NCBI GenBank assembly: GCA_033439265.1
Contig: JAVTVX010000001.1
Span: forward strand, 17,750,608-17,814,607
Origin: Dillenia suffruticosa
Taxonomy: Eukaryota; Streptophyta; Magnoliopsida; Dilleniales; Dilleniaceae
DNA length: 64,000 nucleotides
Direction: 5' to 3'
In this document: piece after piece, positions 38,881 to 50,879 of the stretch
Position numbering within the stretch: position 1 is the first letter of the stretch
How the letters are laid out: the number at the start of each line of letters is the position of its first letter
Notes under the pieces: model-generated
The model's input: the letters and a program-made list of their open reading frames with translations, nothing else
Told to the model about the DNA's origin: nothing
Database searches by the model: none
Position numbers and translations under genes: made by a program

Positions 38881-39035
38881 AGTAGAGAGGGTTTTTTTTG
38901 GGGGGGGGGGTCGCTTTCCTTGGAGATGAGAGCTAAACTTTTCTTATGTCCACAAATATGGAAAAGAATTCGGGGCAGAGAGAAGGAGGGGGGGGGGGGT
39001 GTCATGTTGGGAGAGAAATTGGGTTGTGGGGTCAT
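38881..39035. repeat. G-rich repeat shared with 53867-54175
   Basis: The string CTTTCCTTGGAGATGAGAGC followed by TAAACTTTTCTTATGTCCAC and a G run with GTCATGTTGGGAGAGAA occurs here and again upstream of the ANK gene at 53.9 kb. Here it lies exactly between the CRM relic and the start of unit B. Confidence 0.85.
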
Positions 39036-39164
39036 GGAGGCTGTGAAATGATAATTTTTTTAGCTCAACTTGTCTTTTTGTGAAGAATTTGTTTGTAACA
39101 CATTTTTTGGGTTTTTTTTAATGTACTTTTTATTTTGTTAATAAGTGGATTACTTATCGTTAAT

Positions 39165-39325
39165 TGACATATGATATTTATCTGATAAATTTGATTCGGG
39201 TATTGTGAAATTTTATGTAAAAGGATCAACTCTCTTAAATTCTATTTCTTTATTTTTATTTTTTTTTTCATATTTCTAACTCGAAATCTATGATTAAAAT
39301 AATATAGGTAGGCTATTATATCTAA
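39165..39325 (-). mobile_element. Old SINE shared by units A and B
   Basis: Orthologous to the insertion at 34795-34965. The minus-strand body motif ATACCCGAATCAAATTTATC is better preserved here. Confidence 0.6.
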
Positions 39326-39777
39326 AAGAGTTTGGTGAGTTTTTTTTACATACATTAGGAAAAGGAAATCGATCTTACTTTTTCATTTATGGTATAAGTT
39401 AAATATTATTTTAAAAATAAATTAAAAAATTTTAATATTTTGAGTTACGCTTGTTTTGTTTTCATTGATACTCAAATTCAGAATAGAAATTCATTGAAAA
39501 ATGAAAATTGTCGTAACAGATCATTAGAAAAAAAAAAAAAGAGAAAAAGAAAAGGACTAAAACTAACTAAAAAAACTGACACTAACCGCTATTCAGTCTG
39601 TTTCGGAAAACTAAGACTAGAAACGGTGGGTTTGGATGTTTCAACTTCAATATAAATAACATTCAACGCAACACAGGGAGTGCTGCGATCGGTCAAAAGT
39701 CAAAACTTCACATTACTACTGTTCCTACGTAATCCATTCATGCTCTCTCTCTTTCTCCATTTTTTTTTGTTTGAAGC

Positions 39778-40947
39778 TCACATGTAGCTCCCAGGGAGAT
39801 GGAAGAAAGGTTTCTTCTGTGCTTCAATTAGCGTTCTCTCCACCTCTTTCTCCACCTCCTCTGCTTGAAGCTGTCGAAGTCATGGGCACAAACAAACACT
39901 GTCAACATGCTTTTCTCATTTTGTCAGCACACAAATGTTTCACTGAGAGAGAGAGAGAGGGAGAGAGAGAGGGAGAGAGAGGTAGAGGCTACCTTGGTTT
40001 CAATCTCCACTACTGTAGAAAGTTGTTCAATGGAGAAGTTGGATTGGATTGATCTAATTTTGATACCCAAATTCTTCAAACACTTTAAAACTCCAAGCAT
40101 CGAATCAATCCCACAAGAAGCTATATTTACAGTGATTCTAATCTTAGCTACTTTAGTTTCCTCCTTTTCCTCTTCAGGTATCTTTCTCATCAACTCTTCA
40201 TTTCTCTTCTCCAACTCTTTCTTGTAGCTCTGCAGCTCTTGAACTTCCTTTATTGCCATTTTAACAATTGAGTTCTTGTCACTCTACACCACAAAGAATT
40301 CGATTGTCATGTAAAAGAGAAATATGAGGGCGACTAGTATTCTTTTTTTTAGTTGTACAAAGATTTGAGTGTGAAATTATCAGGTTGGATAAGGAGGGTT
40401 TTTACGATTAGGTTGTCCCCTTGGGGACGACAACTAGTATTCTTAAAACTCGTAAAATATTAAATACTTAGCCGTCTTCTAGAGTGTGTTTCCAAACGAG
40501 GTTAATGTTAAAAATCAATTAGTAAACACCATTTTGTTGTAAAAACATTTATGTAAATCTTGCCAATAATTAAAAAAAAAAATCACCCAGGTTTTGAGGA
40601 TCGTGAAGACAATCTACCTTGGTTTTTGGTGGCAACAAAGAATGCAAAGCATTATAATTCTCTTTCTCCTTCTTCCTTCTCATTCTCTCGGAGATCATGT
40701 GTCTGTGGCATAGATCTCTCTCCGGTTCCATAGCTTCTGATTGCTTAATCCAATTGTCACCCACACCATTCACCATTTTCATTTGCATGTTCATGCTGTT
40801 GCTGTTTGATCCAACATTGAAATTTTTTGCGCTTGAACTTTCAATGGGGTTCTCTGCATATCCTAGAAAAGCACCCTGAGGCATCTGAAGATTCTCTTCT
40901 AACCAAAACATGTCTGGTTCAAATTGATCATCAAAAAATGAATCCAT
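39778..40947 (-). CDS. bHLH92: bHLH transcription factor, bHLH92-like, copy B
   Basis: Three exons on the minus strand: 40947-40618, 40283-39993 and 39870-39778 (stop TGA), 237 residues, same phases and exon lengths as copy A. By hand count about 12 of 714 coding bases differ from A, and the last residue is Met instead of Thr. The bHLH basic region RHMISERMRRKKEKE keeps the His, Glu and Arg contacts. No defect is visible, so it is probably functional. The (GA)n in intron 2 (39944-39981) is shorter and more interrupted than in A. A Copia element sits about 300 bp upstream of the start codon, beyond the TATA and W-box. Confidence 0.87.
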
Positions 40948-41038
40948 CAACGTTTCCTCAAATGTTTTTTTTTTCCCAAAAAAATTCAGTTGTGGTAACT
41001 GGAAATGGTATTGATGTGTTTTGGATATCATTGTCAGT

Positions 41039-41099
41039 GTATTTATAGTTTCCAATGTTTGCGTGCAGAGAGAAATTAGCACCATGAAAACGTGGTCAA
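41039..41099 (-). promoter_or_regulatory. bHLH B promoter: TATA box and W-box
   Basis: Minus-strand TATAAATAC at 41039-41047 and TTGACC at 41094-41099, at the same spacing as in copy A. The Copia LTR begins about 150 bp further upstream. Confidence 0.6.
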
Positions 41100-41245
41100 A
41101 TGGTTTTAGTCCGAAAACGACTATTCTTGTTCTTTGTTTTTTAGTCAGACAGCCCGTCTTGGGCTTTGGGGTTTAGTAAAAGTGCCGCGTTAACCTAAAT
41201 ACAATCAAAGACTTGGCTACTTGACTTCAACGAGAATGGACCTTT

Positions 41246-41645
41246 TGTTGGCAACATAAGCGTAGTTTTGTATTAAGCTACACTTACAAAGAACAATGGA
41301 TGAAATGAGAGAATCGGAGGAAAATTGAAAAACTAAAATTACTTGAGAGGCTTGGTCTTCAATTGAGAATCAAGTTGAGTTTATATAGAAAATAAGTCTA
41401 GATCCACATTTAATATAATAATTCAATACTAGAAATATAACAACCACACAATCATTTGATCTTTTGGAGTTTCTAGACATGGTCCATGTATTTGATTTTG
41501 TCTTCTCGGCATTTGGTATGATTATTGATTTTCTATGACTCACCTTATTTCCACATTTTCATAGTACTAGACTCTTGAAACTTCTCAATAATTATGGCCC
41601 CAATGAAGAGTCATTTTGTCTTTATATCAAGTTTATCTACTAACA
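41246..41645 (-). repeat. LTR (3' LTR in element orientation)
   Basis: Starts TGTTGGCAAC and ends TCTACTAACA on the plus strand; pairs with 45812-46211. The adjoining CCCCCTCTT at 41646 is the polypurine tract read on the other strand. Confidence 0.95.
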
Positions 41646-44600
41646 CCCCCTCTTAAACTTGATCTTCTTGTGATTCCTAACATCACCAGCATCTTCTTGA
41701 AGTTTTCAGAATTGAGAGGTTTTGTGAAAAAGTCAGCAACTTGATCAAGAGACTTGACATTTTGAAGTTGAATCTCCTTTCTTTCAATATACTCGCGAAT
41801 GAAATGATATCGAGTGTCTATATGCTTGGTTCTTTCATGATGTATCGGGTTCTTTGCCAAAGCTTGTACTGACTTGTTATCTATATGTATCACTATGGGC
41901 TCCTTCTGTTCCATGTGAAGCACTTTCAACAATCTTCTTAACAAAATAGCATGGTATGCCCAAGAAGTTGCGGCTACATACTCCGATTCGCAAGATGATA
42001 GTGTAACTATGGGCTGTTTCTTGGAACACCAAGAGATGGCACTATTGCCCATAAAAAATATATAGCCGCTAGTGCTTTTTCTATCATTAATATCACCTGC
42101 AAAATCACTATCACAATAACCAAGCAACGAGAAATTATCGGAGAATGAGTAATATAACCCATAATCAAGAGTTCCTTTCAAATATCGAAGGATTCTCTTA
42201 GCAGCCTTCATATGTGTCTCTGTAGGTTGTTCCATGAAGCGACTTATAATCCCGATTGCGAGCATGATGTCTGGTCTTGTGCAAGTTAAGTATCTTAAAC
42301 TTCCTACAAGGCTTTTGAACAGGGTTGGATTCACCTTTGATGCGCCTTCTTCTGATTTAAATAATTTGGCTCCATATTCATGGGAGTGTCCACAGGCTTG
42401 CATTCTGACATCCCGAATTTCTTCAAAACTTCTTTTGCATAAGCTTCCTGCGACATGAAAATTCCACATTTTTCTTGTAACACCTCGATGCCTAAATAAT
42501 AGGACATGAGACCCATGTCTGTCATTTCAAATTCTCGAGCCATAGACTTATTGAACTCTTCAAGTAGTCTAAGATCGTTACCTGTAAATATGAGATCATC
42601 AACATATATACAAACAAATAATAAAGCACTTTCATCCTTCTTCACATAGAGTGCATATTCATGCATGCATCTAGTGAAACCATGGCCTATAAAGTACTTG
42701 TCTATCCGGTGATTCCATGCTCTTGGTGCTTGCTTCAGCCCGTACAAAGCTTTTTTCAACTTGAGAACCTTTTCTTCATATCCTTTTTCTACACAACCAA
42801 AAAGTTGTTCGATGTATACTTCTTCCTCAAGATAACCACTCAAGAATGCTGATTTTATATCTAGCTGATAAATTTCCCATTGGTTTTGGGTTGCCAAAGA
42901 CATGAGCAGTCTTATAGTTTCAAGGGGAGCAACTGGTGCAAACACCTCTTCATAATCAAGGCCTTGTTTTTGTTTGTAACCTTTAACCATGAGTCTTGCC
43001 TTGTATCTTTCAGCTCGGCCTTGACTATTTTTTTTTTTATTTTGAATATCCATTTAACTCCAATGGGTTGATGAGAATTTGGAAGTGTTGTTAACTCCCA
43101 AGTATCATTCTTTTTGATTGAGTGAATCTCTTCATCCATAGCTTGCTTCCACTTTTCTTCTTTCTTAGCCTCTTCAAAAGTTAAAGGCACACAATTAGCA
43201 TATAAACAAATTAAACTTTTTTCATCTAACCTTTCTGTGGTATTATAAATGTTCTCAAGACTTTTGAATTTTTGCGGCCTTTCACTTGAGCTAGAGCTTT
43301 GAGATTCTCCTCGGTTTGATAATGATGGAGTTCCATGAGATGGTGAAGAAGGTGAACTTGGTGGAGTTATTGGCTCTTGACTTGTTGGAGTTGAATCTTC
43401 TTCATCAAAATAGGGAAACAAATCGTAGGATTCAGTTTCACCTACGTTGTAATCCCAAAATGATTCTTCATCAAACTCCACATCACGACTTATCACAATC
43501 TTGTTAGTTATTAGATCAAGCAGTTTGTAGCCTTTTGAATTCTCATCATAGCCGATGAAGACATATTTCTGACTTCTATCATCGAGCTTGGATCTCTTTT
43601 CTTCGGGAATTTGTGCAAATGCTATCGATCGAAAAATTTTCAAGTGTGATATACTGGCTTCTTTCCACTCAAAGCTTCTTGAGGTGTCATCCTATCCAAC
43701 CCTCGAGTAGGACAACGGTTGGATATATACACCGTACAAGCCACAACTTCTGCCCATAATTCTTTGGGTATGTTCTTACTCTTGAGCATCGATCTCGCCA
43801 TGTTAAGGATGGTGCGATTCTTCCTTTTCACGACACCATTTTGCTGAGGGGATCGTGGAACCGTCATAGGTCTCTTGATTCCATGCAACTCACAAAATTT
43901 TTGAAATTCATTAGAAGTAAACTCTCTCCCTCTATCAGTTCTAAGAGCCTTTATTACATAGCCACTTTCTTTTTCAACTTTGGCTTTGAATTTTTTAAAG
44001 GTTTCAAAGACTTCAAATTTATTTTTCAAAAAATATACCCAAGTTTTTCTACTATAATCATAAATAAAAAGTAAAAAAATAAGAATTTTTACCCAACGAT
44101 AAAGGCTTGATGGGTCCACAAACATCGGCATGGATTAGTTGGAGTGGTTCCTTTGTTCTTGTCATGCTTGCTTTGGGAAGCCTTTTCTTGAGTGCTTACC
44201 AAGTAAGCATGCTTCTCATAATTTGTTGGGATGTTTAATAATTGGAATGCCATGTACCATCTTCTTTTCTCCCAGATCTTTGAGAGCTCCAAAATTTAAG
44301 TGACCCAGCCTCATGTGCCATATCCATGACGAATCTTGTATGCACGTCTTGAGACACATAGCTCCACCTGTGCATATCTCCAACAAAAACATCCTATTTT
44401 TTTCTCATAACAACTTTTACAATAAGGTTAGAGAATCGATCTCGTAACCAAAGAGTATGGCTTATCATATATACTGTACAATCAGATTCAAGAAGTTGTC
44501 CCAAACTAAAAATATTACTTCTTAATTTGGGTATATAAAACATATTATTGAGAATTTTATGGCTACCATCTTTTGTTTCAAGCAAAATTATACCTTTTCC

Positions 44601-45811
44601 ATGGATCTCCACCTTTGTATCATCTCCAAAGTGAACAATTCCATTCACTCTGGTGTCTAATTCAACAAATTTACTTTTGTTACCCGTTATGTGATTGCTA
44701 GCACCATTATCAAGGTACCACATATTTTTCTTGCTTGAACCCTCTTCTTCATGAGAAAGTAATAACATTGTTTTCTCTACTTTTTGGTTGTAGGTAGCCT
44801 CCAATGTAATAGAAAACAATAACATTGATTCTTCCGCTTCTTGATTATATTCAAGAAGGTTCGTCTCATTTTCACATTCCTAAGAATAATGACCATTAGC
44901 ACCACATGTATAACATTGAACATGAGATTTATCATATCTTCCGTCATTGTTGCTTCTTCCTCTTCCTCTTCCTCTTCCTCTTCCTCCTCTTCCTTGGCCA
45001 CGTTCGTTTCTTTGATTTGCTTGAGGAGGATTTTGATCACTTCCACCTCTTCCTCTCCATGGTTGGAACCTCTTCCACGACCACGGCCTCTTCCTCGAGG
45101 TTGGCCTCTTCCATTTCCTTTGGTGAAGTCACATTCCACCTTTACTTGCAAGACTTGTCCATTTTGCTCTTTTTTGCCATGATTCATTCTCTCCTCATAT
45201 GCACATAAAGAGCCATTGAGTTGATCAATCGATATCTTCTCCAAGTCCTTAGACTCTTCTATAGCCGGTACAATATAATTGAATTTGGAATTGAGAGATC
45301 GCAAGATCTTCTCAACCACACGAACATCGTCAAGTTTCTCTCCAAGCCTTCTCATTTGGTTCACCACCACCAAGGTACGGGTGAAATAATCCGATATGGA
45401 TTCACTCTCCTTCATGAAGAGGGCTTCAAACTCAGCCTTTAGAGTTTGAAGTCTTACTTTCTTGACTTTGTCAACACCTATGAGAGTACTCCGAAGAGTA
45501 TCCCATGCTTGCTTGGATGTAGTCTTGTCGGCTATCTTTTCGAACATATCATCATCCAATCCTTGATGGATGATTGTGAGTGCAGCTTGATCCTTCTTTC
45601 TATCACTATCCACGGTTTGTTGTTGGGCTTGTGTTGAAGGATCTTGAGGCTCTTCAAAGCCTTTTTCAACAATCTCCCAAACTCCTTGAGAGCCAAGCAT
45701 AGCCTTCATTCTAAGAGACCAAGTATCGTAATTGGTTTTAGTGAGTCGTGGGTATTGGAAAGTAGTGATTTTTGAAGCCATTGCTCTCAAACCAAAGCTC
45801 TGATACCACTT

Positions 45812-46211
45812 TGTTGACAACACAAGCGTGGTTTTGGGTTAACCTACATTTACAAGGAACAATGGATGAAATAAGAGAACTGGATGAAGATTGAAAAACT
45901 AAAATTACTTGAGAGGCTTGGTTTTCAATTGAGAACCAAGTTAAGTTTATATAGGACTTAAGTTTAGATCCACATTTAATATAATGATTCAATGCTAGGA
46001 ATACAACAACCACACAATCTTTTGATCTTTTGGAGTTTCTAGACATGGTCTATGTATTTGATCTTGTCTCCTCGATATTTGGTGTGATTATTGATCTTCT
46101 ATGGCTTATCTTATTTCCACATTTTCATAATACTAGACTCTTGAAACTTCTCAATAATTATGGCTCCAATGAAAAGTCATTTTGTCTTTATATCAAATTT
46201 ATCTACTAACA
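45812..46211 (-). repeat. LTR (5' LTR in element orientation)
   Basis: Starts TGTTGACAAC and ends TCTACTAACA on the plus strand. Next to it, at about 45794-45811, is the initiator Met-tRNA primer-binding site. Confidence 0.95.
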
Positions 46212-47519
46212 CCTTGAGCTTAGCATAATCATTATCGACTAGTATAATTTTGTTTGTGACAGACCATTCCTAGAAAAGTCCTGTCAGCTGTTTGGGATCG
46301 CTTAAAATATACTGCCTATAAGTATTAGTGCTTATAAATAGTTTTTTAATTTATAAACTCATTTTAATTTTTTTTAAAAATAAGTTATTATTTGTTCCGA
46401 AGAACCAAATCTGAAAATTTTCAATATAATTATAACCAAACCATTTGAATTAAACTAGATTCTATTTGTGAAATCTTGTCATTTCTTAAAACAAAAACAT
46501 CAGTTCCTACGTGGGTTTTGCTTGACTGCTGACACCATACCAGAATAAGTGATGACGAGGGCCACCGAGTCTGGATTTCGAGTTCTGAAAAGAGTCCAGA
46601 ATGTTGCCGGATAGAATTGGCGACTTGGTACCCAAGCCATCAAACATGTGAGAAAGAGAGAGGTTTGAGAAATTTAAGGAGCACAAAATAATGAATTTTT
46701 GAAGTTGTGAAGGTTTCCGTTGAAAGGGTTTTTTGAGGGTTTGGAAAAAGATACAAAAATCGAAGGACATATTATGTGTCTTTGCCTGTCGGATGAATTA
46801 TCTCTGTTGGGATACCTAATGCGCACTGTGGCAACACTGACACCGCAATTCTAGGTTGCGCACGAACCGCAGTGGGAGTTGAAGGCGGCGAACCTCAAAC
46901 AGAACTATCGTCTTTTCAGTGCTGCGCTTTTGTATGTGTTTTGTAAAATGATGACTTCAAGGGCTCTAAATATTTTTTCGAATATATTTTTTACTGAAAA
47001 TAAGTTGGTTAATAGCTTTTTTCATTTTGGTTTATTTTATATTATTAAATAAAATTTATGTTAAAATGTTTTACAGGTTGTACGAAGAAGTACATTAGTT
47101 TGATTAATCTATTTTGTGAATCTCTCGATATTTATTTTTTTTATTTTTAAAATTTAAATTTAAGAGTTTTATTAAAAAATTTTAATACCCTTATTACTAA
47201 ATCAAGAAAATATCAGTACATGATTAGTATTCTTAGTTTAAGTATTTCATATTTTTTTGTAAAGATTTATTAGATAAATATTTTAGACTTAATTTTTTTT
47301 TTTAAAATGATCAAATATTACTTAAGAACTCATATAGAAAATAATTTATTTTTAGTTGTAAAATTAATTAAGAGTACATGATTAAGTTTAGCCGAAACAT
47401 GACAGGAATATCTTGAAAAGAGAGGAATTTTAGAGATTAAAATTATAATTTTATTGAATAAATAATATTTAAAATATAAAAATTTAGAATTATATATATA
47501 TTTAAGGAAAAAATGTGGA
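46212..47519. other. End of unit B and spacer
   Basis: 46212-46380 continues unit B. From 46500 to 46960 base composition is less AT-rich, and a minus-strand open frame of 87 codons (46770-46507) exists, but no domain is recognisable and I do not call it a gene. 46960-47519 is AT-rich with nothing recognised. Confidence 0.5.
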
Positions 47520-47625
47520 GTCCCGAAACACCCCCCTCCTCAACCCTGGCCCCGAGGGGGGGGGGGGTGGGGGACCCCCGGAGGGGGGGGGGGTGGGCCG
47601 GGAACTTGCGGCCCGCGTGTCCAAG
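47520..47625. other. Extremely GC-rich island with long G runs
   Basis: About 100 bp with long G homopolymers (around 47558-47570 and 47583-47593) and C runs, in otherwise AT-rich DNA. A TGGGCC site II motif is at 47594-47599. It could form G-quadruplexes or be a sequence-quality problem. It lies directly upstream of the Pol IV/V subunit gene. Confidence 0.7.
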
Positions 47626-47746
47626 TCTAATCTAAACAGAGGATTCGAAAAGGATTAACATTTTTTTTCTTGAGCGAGAAAAGATTAACATTTTTAGGCC
47701 ATTTACTTGTAGCGCAGCACTCCTCTCCGTTTGAATTGCAATTAAC

Positions 47747-47747
<1 letters not shown>

Positions 47748-47784
<37 letters not shown>

Positions 47785-49998
47785 ACATTTCAATTGATAA
47801 TTCGTGCCAAACCCTAATTCCATTTCGCGTTAATTCTTCGTCTGTCAGGTATTATTCTCTCATAGCATAATTATTTTAGCCAATCATTTTATTAATATCT
47901 CGAACCCTTTAGATTCTTGATTTCTTGACAAAAATCAAACTATTATTGTCACTCGGTTTCTGGGTTGTTGCTCTTAATTCTTGGTCCTTTAATTACTTCA
48001 TCTAGTTGCCATATGATTATACCATGTAGGCGTATATATATAAGTGTGTATGAGTGTATCTATATCTGTCTGTATGTATGTGTTCAGGAGAATCATGGTT
48101 TACGCTAGTGAACGCAGCCTATAGAAATTTGGCTTTTGGGGTTTGATAAAAGTAAAAAATTGTGGGAGAATTTGGCTTTGGACGTTGGGAACTTTTTGAA
48201 TTGCTAAGTGATTGTTGATTCATTAAGTTGTTGAAAATTTTCATAGTAATACAACTGTTAAAAATGCGATTGAGGCCACGCATGGGGTGATTGACATTGT
48301 TTTGATGGCCAAGGTGATCTAGGGCTCCCATTGTGTGGTCTTGTTGAGATTAGGAAGGGTTAAGAAGGTTTTGAGCAGAGTGCTTAGTTTAGGGTGGGCT
48401 ATGATGAGAGGGTTACCTTTTGGAAGGATGTTTGGTGTGTAGGAAATGTGTTTGGATACTTAATTCATGATTACTTGTCAAAGTTTTTTGTTGGCTGCCA
48501 TAGTAGTGCAACCTCCTTAACTCAGGTTTGGGATGGGACTTTTTGTGGCAAAATAGTAAAGTGCCAGAAACAATATAGACAGAATTTTTTCCTGGAGTTC
48601 TATGAGACAGCCAGGGATAAGGAGATCCTTATCTGCTTTGTTATGGGAGTGCAAGGAGATTTGAATTTTTTGGAGCATCGAGTTTGTGAGACATTCAAAT
48701 AATTGAGAATTGGAAGTTTCTATTACTTCTATGAAATGCTTGAAGGAGTGAAATCTTTTTGGGAACAGAAGATATGGCTATTTGGAAAGGCAATAAGTTG
48801 GATTTTTTGGAGGTCAAAGGGTTTTATGGAAGCATTTGCGGAGAGGGGGAAATGGAGCAGTTGCAGACTTTGAATTCAAAGTCCAGTTGGAGGACGGGGG
48901 CTCCAACAAAAAGTTGCTTTTTTAATGTGGGAGGCAGTTTGGGGGAATGTTTTTAAACCAAGATGAATTGCAAGAATGAGGGATTACTGGGGTGAATAGG
49001 TGTCTGTTGCACAAGCGAGAGTTGGAGACAGTTGATCATCATTTGATTCATTGTTTGTGGACAGAAGATTGTAGGAGTTTGTTTTCACCATGCTTCATAT
49101 CTTGTGAGTGCCTACAAATGATTTGGATAGTGAGTTGTGGAATTGGAGGATCATGAGTTGTTGTACAAAGTAAAGGAAGATTTATTTATTTATTTATTTA
49201 TAGATTGGAGCTGAAAAAAAATGCTAGAGTTTTTTATGGTTTTAAAAAATTTCTCTCTAGCACTACAGATTTTTGTGTTAAGTTGATGTAATTTTGGTTG
49301 CTTCTCGGTTTTTGTTTCCAATGATGATGTCATTGCTTATCATGTATTCCTTATCTCTCCTCTGGGTTGTTCTTAATATTGTTTTGGTGCTTTTCAATGG
49401 ATTCCTTTTTCTTACAAAAAAAGAAATATCAGGATTATGAATTGATGATTCATTAATCATGTGCTTCACTAAAATGAAATGGGTGTTCACTTGGTGTATA
49501 TGAGAGGTTCTGGCTGCAGAATCCAATGGTCCCCACTTCACTTATGGGAGATGTTTTATATTTTCAATTTTTTATAGTTGATCAGAGGCGGAGATTGAAA
49601 CTAACTAGAGGCAATTCAATTGACTGATCATCTGCTACTTCATTGTCCTTGGATGCATTTGATTGGGAATTGCAGCCTCCATATATATATAGTTTTTCTG
49701 ATTATATTAGCGTGTGTTGAATCTACTCTCTCTTTAGCTCTTTTTGTGTAATGATAGGACCAACTTAGTGTATCTGTAGTTGTATGTGTCAATGTTAATG
49801 GCCTTGAATAAAATTTTATTTTCTTACATAAGAAAAAAAAAAGCACAGTAAATATTGTTCTGATTGTGCTAGTGCAACATTGAAGTTGCTATCTCTGTCG
49901 TCTTTTCTGTTGGACCATTTTCAAGCCTTTTGGTGTGTTAGAGACGTGAAATAATGGGATAGGTTCTGAAATTAAATACTTCTGTCTTATATTTTTAG
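47748..49998 (+). other. 5' leader of the Pol IV/V subunit gene: (CT)n exon end and 2.15-kb leader intron
   Basis: A (CT)n tract (47748-47780) is followed by a good donor CAG|GTATTATT at 47849 and an acceptor TTTTTAG at 49998, placing the leader splice 19 bp before the ATG. The intron holds a LINE fragment. Confidence 0.6.
48227..49432 (+). mobile_element. Truncated L1-type LINE in the leader intron
   Basis: Pieces of the C-terminal region of a plant L1 ORF2 are readable: FWKDVWCVGNVF (RT C-terminal block), WRTGAPTKSCFFNVGGS (zf-RVT start) and LETVDHHLIHCLWTEDC (zinc-binding end), in different frames. It ends with an L1-like 3' end (CTTTTCAATGGATTC) and an A run at about 49419-49426. An 11-bp match TGATTCATTAA at 48216-48226 and 49446-49456 may be the target duplication, though it lies about 15 bp past the A run. 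It is 5'-truncated and has several frameshifts and stops. Confidence 0.78.
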
Positions 49999-50017
49999 TT
50001 GTTGAACGGGTGGAAAT

Positions 50018-50575
50018 ATGTTTGGTGAAGATCAGATGCAATGGGATGTCGTGGTAAATGCCAAAGACTTTGACAAAATTGGAAAAGTTTCTTGGAGAGC
50101 CATTGTCACCCTCTTGTTGGAAGATTTACTGCTGAAGAAGGCCACTAAAGATCACGGTTACTTTCTTGCAGTTACAAGACTAAAAAGCATATGTAAAAAA
50201 GAGGTTAAGGAGGAATTAGGTTACATGCTGTTCCATTTAGTCTTCCACTGTCGCGTTTTCAAACCTGTTGCAGGTGAAATCTTGGATGGAGTTGTTGACA
50301 GAGTATGTAGATACGGGGCCTTTTTAAGATGTGGGCCTGTTAGAACTGCCTTTCTCTCAGCTCGAAAAATGGGGGGATACTCTTTTGTTGCTGGAGCAAA
50401 CCCTTTCTTTGTAAATGCTGATTTCTCAAAAATAAGCGTTGGAGTGGTCGTGAGGTTTAGGGTGCTTGCTGTAAGATGGAAAGATGTTGAGAGGGAATTT
50501 CAGGTTCTTGCCACTTTGGAAGGTGATTTCCTGGGACCCATCTCTTTGTCAGGATTTGATGATCTTGAATTGTAA
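50018..50575 (+). CDS. NRPE7: RNA polymerase IV/V subunit 7 (Rpb7-like)
   Basis: A single-exon coding region of 185 residues. It has the Rpb7 layout: an N-terminal tip domain (residues 1-80, with ATKDHGYFLAVTRLKSI) and an S1/OB domain from about residue 86 (GEILDGVVDRVCRYGAFLRC, then AEREF-like VEREFQVLATLEGDFLGPIS). The KATKD.GYFLAVT and LEGD.LGPIS blocks match plant NRPD7/NRPE7 rather than NRPB7, which makes it the stalk subunit of Pol IV and/or Pol V in RNA-directed DNA methylation. Which of the two it serves cannot be told from sequence. The polymerase acts on transposons such as those around it. Confidence 0.9.
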   Translation: MFGEDQMQWDVVVNAKDFDKIGKVSWRAIVTLLLEDLLLKKATKDHGYFLAVTRLKSICKKEVKEELGYMLFHLVFHCRVFKPVAGEILDGVVDRVCRYGAFLRCGPVRTAFLSARKMGGYSFVAGANPFFVNADFSKISVGVVVRFRVLAVRWKDVEREFQVLATLEGDFLGPISLSGFDDLEL

Positions 50576-50879
50576 AAGGTACTTTACTGTGAAGCCAAGT
50601 CCTACAACTTTTTTCATCTGAACCTTGTCTAAGTTATATGATGTTATGTGTGTGAAAATTTTGCTTTGTATGCTGAAAATTGCCCCTGGTTGCCTCAGGA
50701 CATCATTCTTATGCTAAACTTCCTGCTTTTATTGTCAAACTTTCCTGGTTCTTATTAACCTACCCGGAGGCTCCAAATTGAATCCTTCTTTCTTGTCCAA
50801 ATTGTTGCTCTTAGCTTTTATCCCCATTTTTTTTCTTCCCTCAAAATTCTCTGATCATTTTATTTCTAATAGATGCATG

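Larger units (their letters stand above)
39036..41245. repeat. Segmental duplication unit B (bHLH gene B), left part
   Basis: Aligns with 34485-37014. The right part of the unit continues at 46212-46380 after the Copia insertion. The stretch 39326-39777 is the 3' flank of the gene, with the same conserved block as A and C. Confidence 0.9.
41246..46211 (-). mobile_element. Ty1/Copia LTR retrotransposon, nearly complete but broken (fossil)
   Basis: LTRs of 400 bp each (41246-41645 and 45812-46211), TG...CA ends, near-perfect 5-bp target duplication (CCTTT/CCTTG). On the minus strand the 5' LTR is followed by TGGTATCAGAGC, a primer-binding site matching initiator Met-tRNA; the other LTR is preceded by a polypurine tract (AAGAGGGGG). 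Order is gag (about 45780-44800), protease (about 44730-44450), integrase (about 44300-43640), reverse transcriptase (about 43100-42490), RNase H (about 42370-41720); integrase before RT makes it Copia. The coding region is interrupted in roughly four to six places. The LTRs are about 90% identical by hand alignment, which suggests several million years. Confidence 0.96.

Noticed and set aside
44841-45208. Plus-strand Ser- or Phe-rich frames over the Copia element
   Set aside because: Antisense shadows of the gag region; no plus-strand gene features.
46507-46770. 87-codon minus-strand frame
   Set aside because: No recognisable domain or neighbouring exon. Kept only as a note in the spacer entry.
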